Shown: positions 32,854 to 41,767, numbered from the stretch's first letter. The stretch is DNA of 64,000 nt from Streptomyces albipurpureus (GCF_023701525.1 NZ_JAMQAW010000024.1:6538-70537); one strand, 5' to 3'. Made by a program: numbers and translations. The notes: generated by a model from the sequence alone, not told the origin.

Positions 32854-33849
32854 TCAGCGGCCGCTCCTCGCCGCGCGGCGGCGGGTCGTACCGAACATGG
32901 CCGCGGCACCGAGCGCGAGCGCCGCGGCTCCACCGATGGCGATGTAGGTGGTGTTGCTGTCGCCACCGGTCTCGGCGAGGTTCTCGGTCGCGCCCTGCGC
33001 CTCGGGGGCGTTGTCGGCCGCGGGCTCGTCGGCCGCGTCGGCGGCTGCGGGCTTGCCGTCCGCCTGGTCCGCGGTGTACGCCGCGTTCTTCTTGACCTCG
33101 CTCGGGGTGTCCCCGCCGTGGCCCTGGTGGTCGACCGAGGACTTCCCGGCGCCCTGCTCGATCGCCTTGTCCGACGGCGCCTTGGCGACGGCCGGGTTGG
33201 ACGCGTTGCCGCCACCGCCGCCGAAGACCACATCGGAGCAGGTGTAGAACGCCTCGGGGGAGTCGGAGCGCTGGAGGATGGAGTAGATCAGGTGGCGGCC
33301 CGACCGGTCGGGGACGCTGCCGTTGAAGACGTACGATCCGTTCTCCAGCGGCGGGTTGGTCACCGACGCGAACGGCTGGGCCTCCAGGTCCGACCACTTC
33401 AGCGGCTGCGTGGGGTCATAGCCGACCTTGGTGATGTACAGGTCCAGGGTGCCCCGGTGCGGAGCGGTCGCGCGCCAGCGGAAGGTGTTGTTCCCGGCGG
33501 TCATCGCCGTCGAGGGCCAGTCGGCGCGCGGAGCGTCAAGGCCCTTGTACTTCTCACGGCCGACGCTGCACAGCTTGCCGTCCGGAATCCGCGACTTGTG
33601 GGCGCCCGCCACATCACCGATGTTGACCTCGTTCCAGTCGTACAGGGGCTGGGTGCCACCTGCGGCGACCATGGCCTGACACGCCGCCGTGTCCGGGTTC
33701 TCCGGGCCCTCGGCGAAGCAGGCCGCGACCCGGCTGACCGGGTCCTTCATGGAACCGTGGCCGACGGCGGGCGCGGTGGCCAGCGCGGTCAGGGCGATCG
33801 GTGCGATACCGAGTGCGGCGACCATGGCGACCTTGCGGCGAGCGGTCAT
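32854..33849 (-). CDS. AA10 lytic polysaccharide monooxygenase with LAXTG sorting signal
   Basis: 331-aa secreted copper enzyme that oxidatively cleaves chitin or cellulose. The signal peptide ends AVG, leaving His31 as the mature N-terminus (HGSMKDPVSRVAACF), the first histidine-brace ligand; the second is in DVAGAHKSRIPDGKLC. FYTCSDVVF near the domain end holds the axial aromatic. An Asp/Ala/Gln-rich linker follows from about residue 215. The tail has LAETG at about 291-295, then a hydrophobic helix and RRRAARSGR, a class E sortase (LAXTG) anchor. The enzyme should thus be wall-bound rather than free, and it lacks a carbohydrate-binding module. No sortase gene is in the window. Substrate (chitin versus cellulose) is not resolved. 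Confidence 0.92.
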   Translation of the reverse strand: MTARRKVAMVAALGIAPIALTALATAPAVGHGSMKDPVSRVAACFAEGPENPDTAACQAMVAAGGTQPLYDWNEVNIGDVAGAHKSRIPDGKLCSVGREKYKGLDAPRADWPSTAMTAGNNTFRWRATAPHRGTLDLYITKVGYDPTQPLKWSDLEAQPFASVTNPPLENGSYVFNGSVPDRSGRHLIYSILQRSDSPEAFYTCSDVVFGGGGGNASNPAVAKAPSDKAIEQGAGKSSVDHQGHGGDTPSEVKKNAAYTADQADGKPAAADAADEPAADNAPEAQGATENLAETGGDSNTTYIAIGGAAALALGAAAMFGTTRRRAARSGR

Positions 33850-34115
33850 CGTGTGGTTCTCCTCATTGAGGGATATGGGGGGAATGCCAGGTCAGCCCGA
33901 ACGGATGTGGGAATCCGGTTCGCCAGTGGCTCGACTGTTCGAACCGACCTCGGCGGTACGCAAGTTAGCCCCTTGAAACCCCGTAGAGGGGTCGGACGGC
34001 GGAATGTCCGAGATCCTTATCCTTGTTTTAAGGAGGCGCTAAGCGGTGGCTGAGGAAGGGCGTGCAGGTCCCCAGCCCGCCGGGCGCTCGTCCCTCCCGA
34101 ACGAAGGAGTCGGCC

Positions 34116-34553
34116 TTGGCCCTGACCCGTGCAGAACGCGAACAGTTCCTGGCAGAGCCGCATATCGCGGCTTTAGCCGTGGCTGCCCAGGAGGAGCAGC
34201 GGGCACCGCTCACGGTGCCGATCTGGTACCAGTACGCGCCCGACAAGGACCATGGCGACATCTGGATCATGACGGGCCGAAACTCCCGCAAACACCAACT
34301 GATCGCCCAGGCCGGGCGGTTTTCGCTGATGGTCGACCGGGTGGCGCCGAGCGTGCGCTATGTCTCCGTCGAGGGGCCGGTGACTGACACGGTCCCGGCG
34401 ACCCATGAGCAGTTGGTCGAAGTGACTGAGCGCTATCTCCCGGCGGAGAAGGTGGATGCCTATGTCGACTTCGCGATGAAGGAACTCGGCGATCAGGTGG
34501 TCATCTATCTGCGCCCGGAGCACTGGCTCAGCGCTGACATGGGCGCCATCTGA
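34116..34553 (+). CDS. PPOX-class (pyridoxamine 5'-phosphate oxidase-like) flavin/F420-binding protein
   Basis: 145-aa split-barrel protein. Typical segments are LTRAEREQFLAEPHIAALAV, TVPIWYQYAPDKDHGDIWIM, RNSRKHQLIAQAGRFSLMVD, and YVSVEGPVTDT. Actinobacterial relatives bind F420, FMN or haem, so the cofactor is open. I chose TTG 34116 because GAAGGAG lies six bases upstream and the domain begins at once; the in-frame extension to ATG 34062 is a Pro/Ser/Arg-rich stretch without a ribosome site. It stands alone with a hairpin after it. Confidence 0.8.
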   Translation: MALTRAEREQFLAEPHIAALAVAAQEEQRAPLTVPIWYQYAPDKDHGDIWIMTGRNSRKHQLIAQAGRFSLMVDRVAPSVRYVSVEGPVTDTVPATHEQLVEVTERYLPAEKVDAYVDFAMKELGDQVVIYLRPEHWLSADMGAI

Positions 34554-34860
34554 GCCACTGCCAGCGCCGCCTTTCGCCCCTGGCCGGTATGGACCGTTGC
34601 CAGGGGCGTTCTTCCTCGGAAACCGCCTCGGAAGCTGCCTCGGGATCTACTGCCCCAGCCCTTTGGGGCCTTCTCAGCTGGGATCTCGCCGCTGAAGTGG
34701 AATTGGGCCATCCGGCAGGAGTGGCTACCGTCGCCGATCCGGGGCCCGTCGCCGGCGGCCCTTCTGCGTCGGGGGCGAGGGGGCGGGTCGGGGCGCCGCT
34801 GCTGTACTCCCGGCGCTGCCCTCGCGGCCTGTGGATCTCACTGGTCGCTCCGCCCTCGTC
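34554..34860. other. Intergenic region between two convergent genes, with terminator
   Basis: CGCCCCTGGC (34575-34584) and GCCAGGGGCG (34599-34608) form a 10-bp stem followed by TTCTTCC, a likely terminator of the PPOX gene. The remaining 250 bases up to the response-regulator stop show no gene; no kinase remnant was recognised. Confidence 0.55.
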
Positions 34861-35541
34861 TCACACCAGCCGGTACCGACGCTCGGGCCGCCCGGTACCG
34901 CCGTAACGCAGAGTGACCTCGACGCGTCCGGTCTCCACGAAGTACTCCAGATACCGCCGTGCGCTCACCCGGGACAGCGAGCCCAGTTCCGCGCACTCGG
35001 TCGCCGAGAGATCACCCGGGTGCTCGCGCAGTACCCGCTCCACGAGCTCGGCCGTGTGCGGGGCGAGCCCCTTGGGCAGCTCTCGTGAGCCAGGCGGCCT
35101 GGTCCCGAATATCTGGTCCACATCCTCCTGGCGCGCCTCTCCGAGCCGGTCGAAGCGCGACCTGAGCGCCGCTACGTGGCGCAGCTGCTCCTGGAGGGCG
35201 GCCTGGTTGAACGGCTTGATCAGATAGTGCAGCGCGCCCGCTCGGAGGGCGGCTCGCACCACCCCTGCGTCCCGGGCGGCCGTGATGAACAAGGCGTCCA
35301 CGCTGGCCCGTGTCGCATCCCGTTCTTCCGCAGCCCGCAACTCCCGCAAAACCGTCAAACCATCCATGTCGGGTAGATATATATCAAGTAGAACAAGGTC
35401 GGGCCGTAGCCGCTCAGCCGCACGCAGAGCCTCGGAACCGCTGTGTGCCACGCCGACGACTCTGAAACCCTCGGTCGCGGCCACATAGCGGCTGTGCAGC
35501 TTGGCGACCATGAAGTCGTCGTCCACTACCAGCACATTCAT
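34861..35541 (-). CDS. CitB-type response regulator
   Basis: 226-aa two-component regulator. The receiver domain (1-120) starts MNVLVVDDDFMVAKLHSRYV with the acidic pocket, the phospho-acceptor Asp in LVLLDIYLPDMDGL, and Lys in HYLIKPFNQAAL. The C-terminal half is the CitB/DcuR HTH: LVERVLREHPGDLSATECAE and VSARRYLEYFVETGRVEV. Regulators of this class control uptake of C4-dicarboxylates or tricarboxylates, and this one diverges from tctCBA with 126 bases between, so it probably activates those transporter genes. The usual sensor kinase, CitA/DcuS type, is absent from both sides. ATG 35541 is preferred over GTG 35550. Confidence 0.88.
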   Translation of the reverse strand: MNVLVVDDDFMVAKLHSRYVAATEGFRVVGVAHSGSEALRAAERLRPDLVLLDIYLPDMDGLTVLRELRAAEERDATRASVDALFITAARDAGVVRAALRAGALHYLIKPFNQAALQEQLRHVAALRSRFDRLGEARQEDVDQIFGTRPPGSRELPKGLAPHTAELVERVLREHPGDLSATECAELGSLSRVSARRYLEYFVETGRVEVTLRYGGTGRPERRYRLV

Positions 35542-35667
35542 CACGACCACACGCTATGGCGCGACCACAATGACCACAACGTCCGTTGATTCCGGAAGAG
35601 AGACACTTTCTTAACGCACAGGCAACATGTGGGCCACTTCACACATCTCTACCGAGAGGCGGCTCAC

Positions 35668-36651
35668 GTGCGATTGCGCACTCCCCTCGCCCTGCTCGGG
35701 GCAGCGTTGCTGGTGTTCGTGGGGCCGCCCCTGCTCAGTGCGGGTGACGGTTCCGATACCGGCACGCAGATCCCCGGTTTGCGCTTTATGGTCCCCAATA
35801 CTCCCGGCGGTGGTTATGACATCACTGCCCGCACAGCGGCAAAGAATGCCGAAGACGCCGGACTTACTCACAACATCGAGGTCTTCAACCTTCCCGGCGC
35901 CGGCGGCACGGTCGGCCTCGCCCGCCTCGTCGGCGAGCACGGCAACGGCAAGCTCGCCATGTCGATGGGCCTCGGCGTCGTGGGAGCGGTCCACTCCAAC
36001 AAGTCGGAGAAGACGCTGGCGGACACCACCCCGATCGCCCGGCTCACCGAAGAGCAGGACATCGTGGTCGTCTCCAACGACTCCCCGTACAAGACCATCG
36101 ACGACCTGCTGAAGGCATGGAAGGCCAACCCCAGCAAGGTCACCGTCGGCGGCGGCTCCTCACCCGGCGGCCCCGACCACCTCGCGCCGATGCTGATGGC
36201 GCAGGCCGCCAAGATCAAGCCGAAGAACGTCAACTACATCCCCTTCGACGGCGGTGGCGAGCTCCTCGCCGCCATCCTGGGCAACCAGGTCGGCTTCGGC
36301 GTCTCCGGCGTCGGTGAATACCTGGACCAGATCAAGTCGGGCAAGCTGCGACTGCTCGCCGTGACCGGGCCCGAGCGGGTCCCCGGACTCGATGCCCCCA
36401 CCCTGCGTGAGGCCCGCCTCGACACCGAGTTCACCAACTGGCGCGGCATCGTCGCTCCCCCCGGCATCTCCGACCGTGAGAGGGAGAAGCTCACCGCCCT
36501 GGTCGAGGAGCTGCACGACTCCAAGGAATGGCAGGAGTCGCTCAAGAAGAACGGTTGGAACGACGCCTTCATGGTGGGCGACGACTTCGGCGACTTCCTC
36601 AAGGAGCAGAACGAGCGCGTGGACACCGTGCTGAAGGAGCTGGGACTGTGA
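35668..36651 (+). CDS. tctC: Tripartite tricarboxylate transporter solute-binding protein
   Basis: 327-aa extracytoplasmic substrate-binding protein of the TTT (Bug) family. A signal-type N-terminus (LRTPLALLGAALLVFVGPPL) is not followed by a lipobox Cys, so it is probably exported but not lipid-anchored by the classic signal. Family landmarks: MVPNTPGGGYDITARTAAKN, NLPGAGGTVGLARL, GGGSSPGGPDH, and LAVTGPERVPGLDAPTLREA. The GTG start at 35668 follows GAGAGG. The stop overlaps tctB as GTGA. The set should import a tri- or dicarboxylate under a divergently encoded CitB-type regulator. Confidence 0.92.
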   Translation: MRLRTPLALLGAALLVFVGPPLLSAGDGSDTGTQIPGLRFMVPNTPGGGYDITARTAAKNAEDAGLTHNIEVFNLPGAGGTVGLARLVGEHGNGKLAMSMGLGVVGAVHSNKSEKTLADTTPIARLTEEQDIVVVSNDSPYKTIDDLLKAWKANPSKVTVGGGSSPGGPDHLAPMLMAQAAKIKPKNVNYIPFDGGGELLAAILGNQVGFGVSGVGEYLDQIKSGKLRLLAVTGPERVPGLDAPTLREARLDTEFTNWRGIVAPPGISDREREKLTALVEELHDSKEWQESLKKNGWNDAFMVGDDFGDFLKEQNERVDTVLKELGL

Positions 36652-37187
36652 ACTCACGTCAGACACCCACCCCCTCCGCCCCCCGGTCGGACACCCGCTC
36701 CTGGCTGCGCGACCACTCCGAACTCGGCGTCAGCGTCATGCTGTTCGCCCTCGGTGTGCTCGTCCTCACCGACGCCCTCACCATGGATGTCGACATAGCC
36801 CAGCGCGGACCCGTCGGCCCCACCACGGTGCCGATCGTGGTGGGCATCGGTCTGCTGGTGATCGCCGCCCTCCTCGCGTTCGACGTTATGCGCGGCGGAC
36901 AGGGAGAGGCCGAAGGCGGCGAGGACATCGATCTGAGCGAGCCGAGCGACTGGCGTACGGTCCTCCTCCTCGGTGGGGTCTTCCTCGGCTTCGCCGTCCT
37001 GATCGACCCCGTGGGCTTCCCCGTCTCCGGCACGCTCCTGTTCTGGGGCGCCGCCTATGCCCTGGGAAGCAGGCACCCCCAGCGGGACCCGCTGATCGCC
37101 GCGGTTCTCTCGGTGGCCACGTACTACATCTTCAACAATCTGCTCGGCGTTCCGCTCCCCGGTGGCCCGCTGATGGGGGTGCTCTAG
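36648..37187 (+). CDS. tctB: Tripartite tricarboxylate transporter small membrane subunit
   Basis: 179-aa TctB protein with four predicted helices, including GVSVMLFALGVLVLTDALTM, TVPIVVGIGLLVIAALLAFD, WRTVLLLGGVFLGFAVLIDP and the FPVSGTLLFWGAAYALGSRH region characteristic of TctB. It starts at GTG 36648 overlapping the tctC stop and ends 4 bases before tctA, consistent with a single transcript. A cytosolic acidic loop (EAEGGEDIDLSEPSD) links helices 2 and 3. Confidence 0.92.
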   Translation: MNSRQTPTPSAPRSDTRSWLRDHSELGVSVMLFALGVLVLTDALTMDVDIAQRGPVGPTTVPIVVGIGLLVIAALLAFDVMRGGQGEAEGGEDIDLSEPSDWRTVLLLGGVFLGFAVLIDPVGFPVSGTLLFWGAAYALGSRHPQRDPLIAAVLSVATYYIFNNLLGVPLPGGPLMGVL

Positions 37188-37191
37188 ATCG

Positions 37192-38688
37192 ATGGACTCT
37201 CTCAATTCACTCATCGACGGCTTCGGCACAGCGCTGACGCCGATCAACCTGATGTGGGCGGTGATCGGCGTCCTCCTGGGGACGGCGATCGGCGTACTGC
37301 CCGGAATCGGCCCCGCCATGGCGGTGGCCCTGCTCCTTCCGGTGACCTACGGCCTTGAGCCCACCGGCGCGTTCATCATGTTCGCCGGTATCTACTACGG
37401 CGCGATGTTCGGTGGCTCCACCACCTCGATCCTGCTGAACACCCCAGGAGAGAGCGCGGCGGTCGTCGCGGCCATCGAAGGCAATCCGATGGCGAAATCG
37501 GGCCGCGGCTCCCAGGCGCTCGCCGCCGCCGCGGTCGGTCACTTCGCCGGTGGCCTGATCGGCACCATCCTGCTGGTCGCCCTCGCCCCGACCATCGCCG
37601 AACTGGCCGTGGACATCGGCGCGCCGGACTACTTCGCCATCATGGTGCTCGCCTTCATCGCGGTCACCTCGGTGCTCGGCTCCTCCCGCATCCGCGGACT
37701 CGCCTCGCTGCTGATCGGTCTCACCATCGGACTCGTCGGCCTCGACACGATGACCGGCCAGCAGCGGCTGACCTTCGGCTCGCTCCAGCTCTCCGACGGC
37801 ATCGACGTGGTCATCGTCGCGGTCGGACTCTTCGCGATCGGTGAGGCCCTGTGGGTCGCCGCCCATCTGCGCCGCAACGCCGCGGCGCCGATCCCGGTCG
37901 GTCGCCCCTGGCTCGACAAGTCCGACCTCAAGCGCACCTGGAAGCCCTGGCTGCGCGGCCCGTTCATCGGATTCCCGTTCGGCGCGATCCCGGCCGGCGG
38001 TGCGGAGATCCCCACCTTCCTGTCGTACGTCACCGAGAAGCGGCTCTCCAAGAACAAGAACGAGTTCGGCAAGGGCGCCATCGAAGGCGTGGCCGGTCCC
38101 GAGTCGGCGGCCTCGGCCTCCGCGGCGGGCACCCTGGTCTCGATGCTGACCCTTGGACTGCCCACCACGGCCGTAGCGGCCGTGATGCTCGCCGCCTTCC
38201 AGCAGTACGGCATCCAGCCGGGACCGCTGCTGTTCGAGCGCGAGCCCGACCTGGTGTGGGGCCTGATCGCCTCCCTCTTCGTCGGTATGGTGCTGCTCCT
38301 CGCGCTCAACCTGCCGCTCGCGCCGGTCTGGGCGAAGCTGCTCCAGATTCCGCGTCCCTACCTGTACGCGGGCATCCTCTTCTTCGCCGGAGTCGGCGCC
38401 TACGCGGTCGGCGGCGAGGCCCTCGACCTGGTGATCCTGTTGATCATCGGCCTCATCGGCCTCGGTATGCGCCGCTACGGACTGCCGGTGCTGCCGGCCG
38501 TCATCGGTGTCATCCTCGGCCCGGCCGCTGAGCAGCAGCTGCGCCGTGCACTGCAGATGAGCGACGGCAGCGTCTCCGGTCTGGTCAACACGCCGTTCTC
38601 GGTGACCATCTACCTGATCATCGCGGTCCTGCTGGCCTGGCCTCTGCTGAGGAAGAAGTTCCAGAGTCGACGTAACGTATCTGCATGA
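37192..38688 (+). CDS. tctA: Tripartite tricarboxylate transporter large membrane subunit
   Basis: 498-aa TctA permease with about twelve helices. Diagnostic parts: GTAIGVLPGIGPAMAVALLL, YYGAMFGGSTTSILLNTPGE, and the second repeat FPFGAIPAGGAEIPTFLSYV followed by GVAGPESAASASAAGTLVSM and LTLGLPTTAVAAVMLAAFQQ. The two-repeat Gly/Pro-rich loops are the conserved TctA core. The full family length and intact motifs indicate a working protein. Its stop overlaps the following acetyltransferase gene by ATGA. Confidence 0.94.
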   Translation: MDSLNSLIDGFGTALTPINLMWAVIGVLLGTAIGVLPGIGPAMAVALLLPVTYGLEPTGAFIMFAGIYYGAMFGGSTTSILLNTPGESAAVVAAIEGNPMAKSGRGSQALAAAAVGHFAGGLIGTILLVALAPTIAELAVDIGAPDYFAIMVLAFIAVTSVLGSSRIRGLASLLIGLTIGLVGLDTMTGQQRLTFGSLQLSDGIDVVIVAVGLFAIGEALWVAAHLRRNAAAPIPVGRPWLDKSDLKRTWKPWLRGPFIGFPFGAIPAGGAEIPTFLSYVTEKRLSKNKNEFGKGAIEGVAGPESAASASAAGTLVSMLTLGLPTTAVAAVMLAAFQQYGIQPGPLLFEREPDLVWGLIASLFVGMVLLLALNLPLAPVWAKLLQIPRPYLYAGILFFAGVGAYAVGGEALDLVILLIIGLIGLGMRRYGLPVLPAVIGVILGPAAEQQLRRALQMSDGSVSGLVNTPFSVTIYLIIAVLLAWPLLRKKFQSRRNVSA

Positions 38689-39134
38689 TCGAGGACATTC
38701 GCCCCGCGACCAGCGCCGATGTGGCCGAGGTGAAGGCCGCGACCGACGCGGCCTACCACCCCTACATCGCACGCATCGGCGTCGTGCCCGTCCCCATGGA
38801 GGCGGACCACGCGGCCGATGTGGCAGCGGGGCGGGTGTTCGTCACGCAGGACCCGGTACGGGGCGTGATCGTCCTGCACACCCAGGACGATCACCTCTTC
38901 CTGGAATCGGTCGCGGTGCACCCGAAGGCCCGTGGGAAGGGCCTGGGACGCGCTCTGCTGGCCTTCGCCGAGCGTCGGGCCCGGGAGTTGGGGCTCCCGG
39001 AGATCCGGCTCTACACGAACGCCGCGATGACTGAGAACCAGGCGCTCTATCCGAGGTATGGATACGAGCTGACGGAGCGCCGGGTGGATGGCCCCTACGA
39101 CCGCCTGCACTACCGCAAGCGGCTCCCTTCGTAG
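38685..39134 (+). CDS. GNAT-family N-acetyltransferase
   Basis: 149-aa acetyltransferase with the GNAT fold. The acetyl-CoA pyrophosphate loop is VAVHPKARGKGLGRALLAFA (motif A, R-x-x-G-x-G), followed by LPEIRLYTNAAMTENQALYP and the conserved late segment YGYELTERRVDGPYDRLHYR. ATG 38685 overlaps the tctA stop, so it is coupled to the transporter and may modify an imported compound or protein; the substrate is not known. Its 3' end overlaps the convergent DUF402 gene by 25 bases. Confidence 0.85.
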   Translation: MIEDIRPATSADVAEVKAATDAAYHPYIARIGVVPVPMEADHAADVAAGRVFVTQDPVRGVIVLHTQDDHLFLESVAVHPKARGKGLGRALLAFAERRARELGLPEIRLYTNAAMTENQALYPRYGYELTERRVDGPYDRLHYRKRLPS

Positions 39135-39625
39135 GTCAGCACTCCACCCAGCGCGCCGGCGAGTGCCAACCGCTCCACTTCCTCCAGCGCCCCGACGGCT
39201 GCCTCGGCAGCCTCGGGGTCGCTCTGTGTCAGCCCGCTTGCGGCGAACTCGTCCTCGTCGAGCCGCAGCACCAACGATCCATCGGCCGACACCCAGAGGT
39301 CGAGTTCCAGATCCTCGACCCAGATCTCCTCCCCGGTGAACCGGGCCGGCCGGGTCACGTCGCAGTACCAGCCCTTGAGCACACCGCCGCCGGTCCTGAC
39401 CTCCTTGACCGAGTACCAGCGATCACGCCAGTAGTGCTCAAGGAACACATCGCCCGGCTCGAAGCGCACAAAGCCGAAGTCGCGGACCCCCTCGAACGCC
39501 CAGGGCGCGCGGACCGCCACATGGGTCCCGTCGTCCCAGAGCAGCACCGCCGGGTACCGGATCTTGGTCGCACCGGCCTTCACCAGCCGCACGGTGACAG
39601 CGGACTCACCCGAGCGCGCGGACAT
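39110..39625 (-). CDS. DUF402 domain-containing protein
   Basis: 171-aa protein with the DUF402 signature: GVRDFGFVRFEPGDVFLEHY, WYSVKEVRTGGGVLKGWYCD, TGEEIWVEDLELDLWVSADG, and LRLDEDEFAASG. Related DUF402/FomD-like proteins hydrolyse nucleotide or phosphonate conjugates using metal ions bound by this Asp/Glu-rich strand; activity for this one is unproven. ATG 39625 has GGAGGTG upstream. It overlaps the small upstream gene on the same strand by 20 bases, so the two are probably co-translated. Confidence 0.8.
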   Translation of the reverse strand: MSARSGESAVTVRLVKAGATKIRYPAVLLWDDGTHVAVRAPWAFEGVRDFGFVRFEPGDVFLEHYWRDRWYSVKEVRTGGGVLKGWYCDVTRPARFTGEEIWVEDLELDLWVSADGSLVLRLDEDEFAASGLTQSDPEAAEAAVGALEEVERLALAGALGGVLTYEGSRLR

Positions 39626-39812
39626 GACGCACCTCCGTTGCACAGATCCGACGGTCGAACCAGGCGGCCAGCGCGGGCAGCGGGGTGTCGCCGGCGCCGG
39701 GCGTTGCCACCTGATGGGGGGCCCTGAGGGCCTGGCGCACATCGTGCGCGTCCTGATAGCGGAACTCACGGATGATCCATGCCATGTGTTCGCACGCTAC
39801 GGGCGCGTCCAT
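39606..39812 (-). CDS. Small hypothetical protein upstream of DUF402
   Basis: 68-aa ORF beginning MDAPVACEHMAWIIREFRYQ with GGGGAGG seven bases before ATG 39812. No known domain; it is polar, helical in character (DAHDVRQALRAPHQ) and ends ATEVRHVRALG. It overlaps the DUF402 start by 20 bases, an arrangement that suggests translational coupling. No function can be proposed. Confidence 0.55.
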   Translation of the reverse strand: MDAPVACEHMAWIIREFRYQDAHDVRQALRAPHQVATPGAGDTPLPALAAWFDRRICATEVRHVRALG

Positions 39813-39868
39813 CGTGTCGCCTCCCCTTTTCCTCCGTGCCACGGCCGGTGGTGGGGGAGAATCGAGGA

Positions 39869-40243
39869 GTGACTTTGAAGATCGACATCGACCCGGGCTC
39901 GCCCGTCGCCCCCTTCGAACAGCTGCGGGCCCACATCTCCGAGCAGGCGCGAACCGGAGCGCTGCCGGTGGGCTACCGACTGCCGACCGTACGAGGCTTC
40001 GCCGAGGACCTCGGTCTGGCCGCCAACACCGTCGCCAAGGCCTATCGCGCGCTGGAGGCGGACGGGGTGATCGAGACCCGGGGGCGCAACGGCACCTTCG
40101 TCGCACCGGCGGCGGACGCGGCGGCCCGGGAACTCGCCGCGGCGGCCCAGGCCTTCGCCGACCGAGCCCATCGGCTCGGTCTCACCCGTCAGGTAGCTCA
40201 GGCAGCGGCCCAGGACGCCCTGAGGGCCGCCTACGGGGAGTGA
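39869..40243 (+). CDS. GntR-family regulator, YtrA-like
   Basis: 124-aa short GntR regulator. The winged helix spans SPVAPFEQLRAHISEQARTG, YRLPTVRGFAEDLGLAANTV and AKAYRALEADGVIETRGRNG. The C-terminus is only about 45 Ala-rich helical residues (AARELAAAAQAFADRAHRLG), as in the YtrA subgroup, which usually controls ABC transporters. No ABC transporter is adjacent; the gene diverges from the small hypothetical/DUF402 pair and may regulate it. GTG 39869 is the start, with GGGGGAG upstream. Confidence 0.85.
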   Translation: MTLKIDIDPGSPVAPFEQLRAHISEQARTGALPVGYRLPTVRGFAEDLGLAANTVAKAYRALEADGVIETRGRNGTFVAPAADAAARELAAAAQAFADRAHRLGLTRQVAQAAAQDALRAAYGE

Positions 40244-40545
40244 GGGCAGTAACGAGAACCCCTCCGACTACTCGCTGGACGCCTCGCTCTGAGGCCGTAG
40301 CCAGCAGGGACCGCCTACCGGGGTGATCGCGCTCACAGGCACCGAAGGGCCCGCCCGGAGGCAGCTGCGAGCCCCGTGACCGGTCTTGCCGGCGAGGAGC
40401 AGCGGAGTCCGCGGAACGCACGTCAGCGCCCCGAACCAGCCGCTTCATGACACGGCACCCGACATCGGCTGGTCGCCCTGGTCGGGTGCCGTGATCCCCG
40501 AGGGGCCAGCGGCGAGGCTACGTACGCCGGGTCGAGCGGCGGGCG
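40244..40545. other. Intergenic region between convergent genes, with terminator
   Basis: Contains a perfect 13-bp inverted repeat, CACGGCACCCGAC (40451-40463) and GTCGGGTGCCGTG (40481-40493), a likely bidirectional terminator for the GntR gene and the AAA ATPase. No gene is seen in the rest. Confidence 0.65.
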
Positions 40546-41673
40546 TCAGAGATAGAGGCCCGCGTCGGTCCCGTCGGCCTGCTCCGGGATCGACGCCGGG
40601 CCGCTTCCCCGGCGCAGCGCGAAGAGCTCCGCCAGCGTCGCGCCCTCACGGCCCACCCCCTTCTCCGTGCCCAGCCACTCCACCGACTCGGCGCGAGTCA
40701 GCGGGCCCATCTCGATCCGGGCCAGACAGCGACCGGGTCGGACCACCGCCGGGTGCAGTCGTTCGAGGTCCTCGTTGGTCGTCACACCCACCAGCACATT
40801 GCGCCCCTGGCCCAGCAGCCCGTCCGTGAGGTTCAGCAACCGCGAGAGCGCCTGACCGGCGGTGTGCTTGGCCTCCCCGCGGATCAGTTCATCGCAGTCC
40901 TCCAGCAGAAGCAGCCGCCAACGGCTCTTGGCCGTGCCCTCGTCCTCGCCGATGGCGATGTCCATCAGATAGCCGACATCGGTGAACAACCGCTCCGGAT
41001 CGAGCACACAGTCCACCTGGCACCAGTCCCGCCAGGAACGCGCCAACGTCCGCAACACCGAGGTCTTGCCCGTCCCGGGCGGGCCGTGCAGCAGCAGCAG
41101 CCGACCCGAGATGTCCTCCGGGGTCATCTTCATCAGCCCGTCCATCGCATCCGCGACCGGAGCCGTGTAGTTGGGCCTCACCTGCTCCCAGGTGCCGGCC
41201 GAGATCTGGCGCGTGGTGCGGTACGGGCCACGCCGTGGTGAGACGTACCAGAACCCCATCGTCACATCGTCCGGTTGCGGTTCCGGCTCATCGGCCGCGT
41301 CTGCCACCGCGTCCTTGACGATCTTCTCCGCCAACTCGGCGTCGACCGCGGTCACCGTGACATCCGCACCACGATTCCAGTGGGAGATGAGGATGGTGAA
41401 GCCGTCGCCTTCCGCGAGCACGGCACTGCGGTCGTCATCGCGCGAGGAGCGGAGCACCTTCGCGCCGGGCGGCAGCAGCTTGAACCCGGGTTTGACCCGG
41501 TCGATCTGGTGGCTGTGGCAGTAGGGCTGCTCGCCATTGGCGAACCGGCCGAGGAACAGGGCATCGATGACATCCGTCGCCGAATCGCTGTCATCGATGT
41601 TGAGCCGGATCGGCAGTGCGTCGTGGGGCGGTAGGGCAGACATGCGCTCCATCTGAGGTTGTACGGCTGACAT
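40546..41673 (-). CDS. AAA ATPase with N-terminal DUF5925-like region
   Basis: 375-aa ATPase. The N-terminal 160 residues (LPIRLNIDDSDSATDVIDAL and GFKLLPPGAKVLRSSRDDD) resemble the actinobacterial DUF5925 region. The AAA module follows: Walker A LLLLHGPPGTGKTSVLRTLA, Walker B WRLLLLEDCDELIRG, sensor region NVLVGVTTNEDLERLHPAVV, and the arginine motif RPGRCLARIEM, as in Rubisco-activase or BCS1-like ATPases. Client and role are unknown. ATG 41673 is used; ATG 41682 and 41643 are in frame and cannot be excluded. It lies downstream of the glycan operon but 94 bases separate them, so linkage is uncertain. Confidence 0.75.
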   Translation of the reverse strand: MSAVQPQMERMSALPPHDALPIRLNIDDSDSATDVIDALFLGRFANGEQPYCHSHQIDRVKPGFKLLPPGAKVLRSSRDDDRSAVLAEGDGFTILISHWNRGADVTVTAVDAELAEKIVKDAVADAADEPEPQPDDVTMGFWYVSPRRGPYRTTRQISAGTWEQVRPNYTAPVADAMDGLMKMTPEDISGRLLLLHGPPGTGKTSVLRTLARSWRDWCQVDCVLDPERLFTDVGYLMDIAIGEDEGTAKSRWRLLLLEDCDELIRGEAKHTAGQALSRLLNLTDGLLGQGRNVLVGVTTNEDLERLHPAVVRPGRCLARIEMGPLTRAESVEWLGTEKGVGREGATLAELFALRRGSGPASIPEQADGTDAGLYL

Positions 41674-41767
41674 GCGCCCCATGATCCGGCACGAAGTCCG
41701 TTCACGCACGGAGTTTTGTTCCGGTGGCGTGGTCTCCCATCCGGGCAGCACGCCACCGGCCCCGGCG

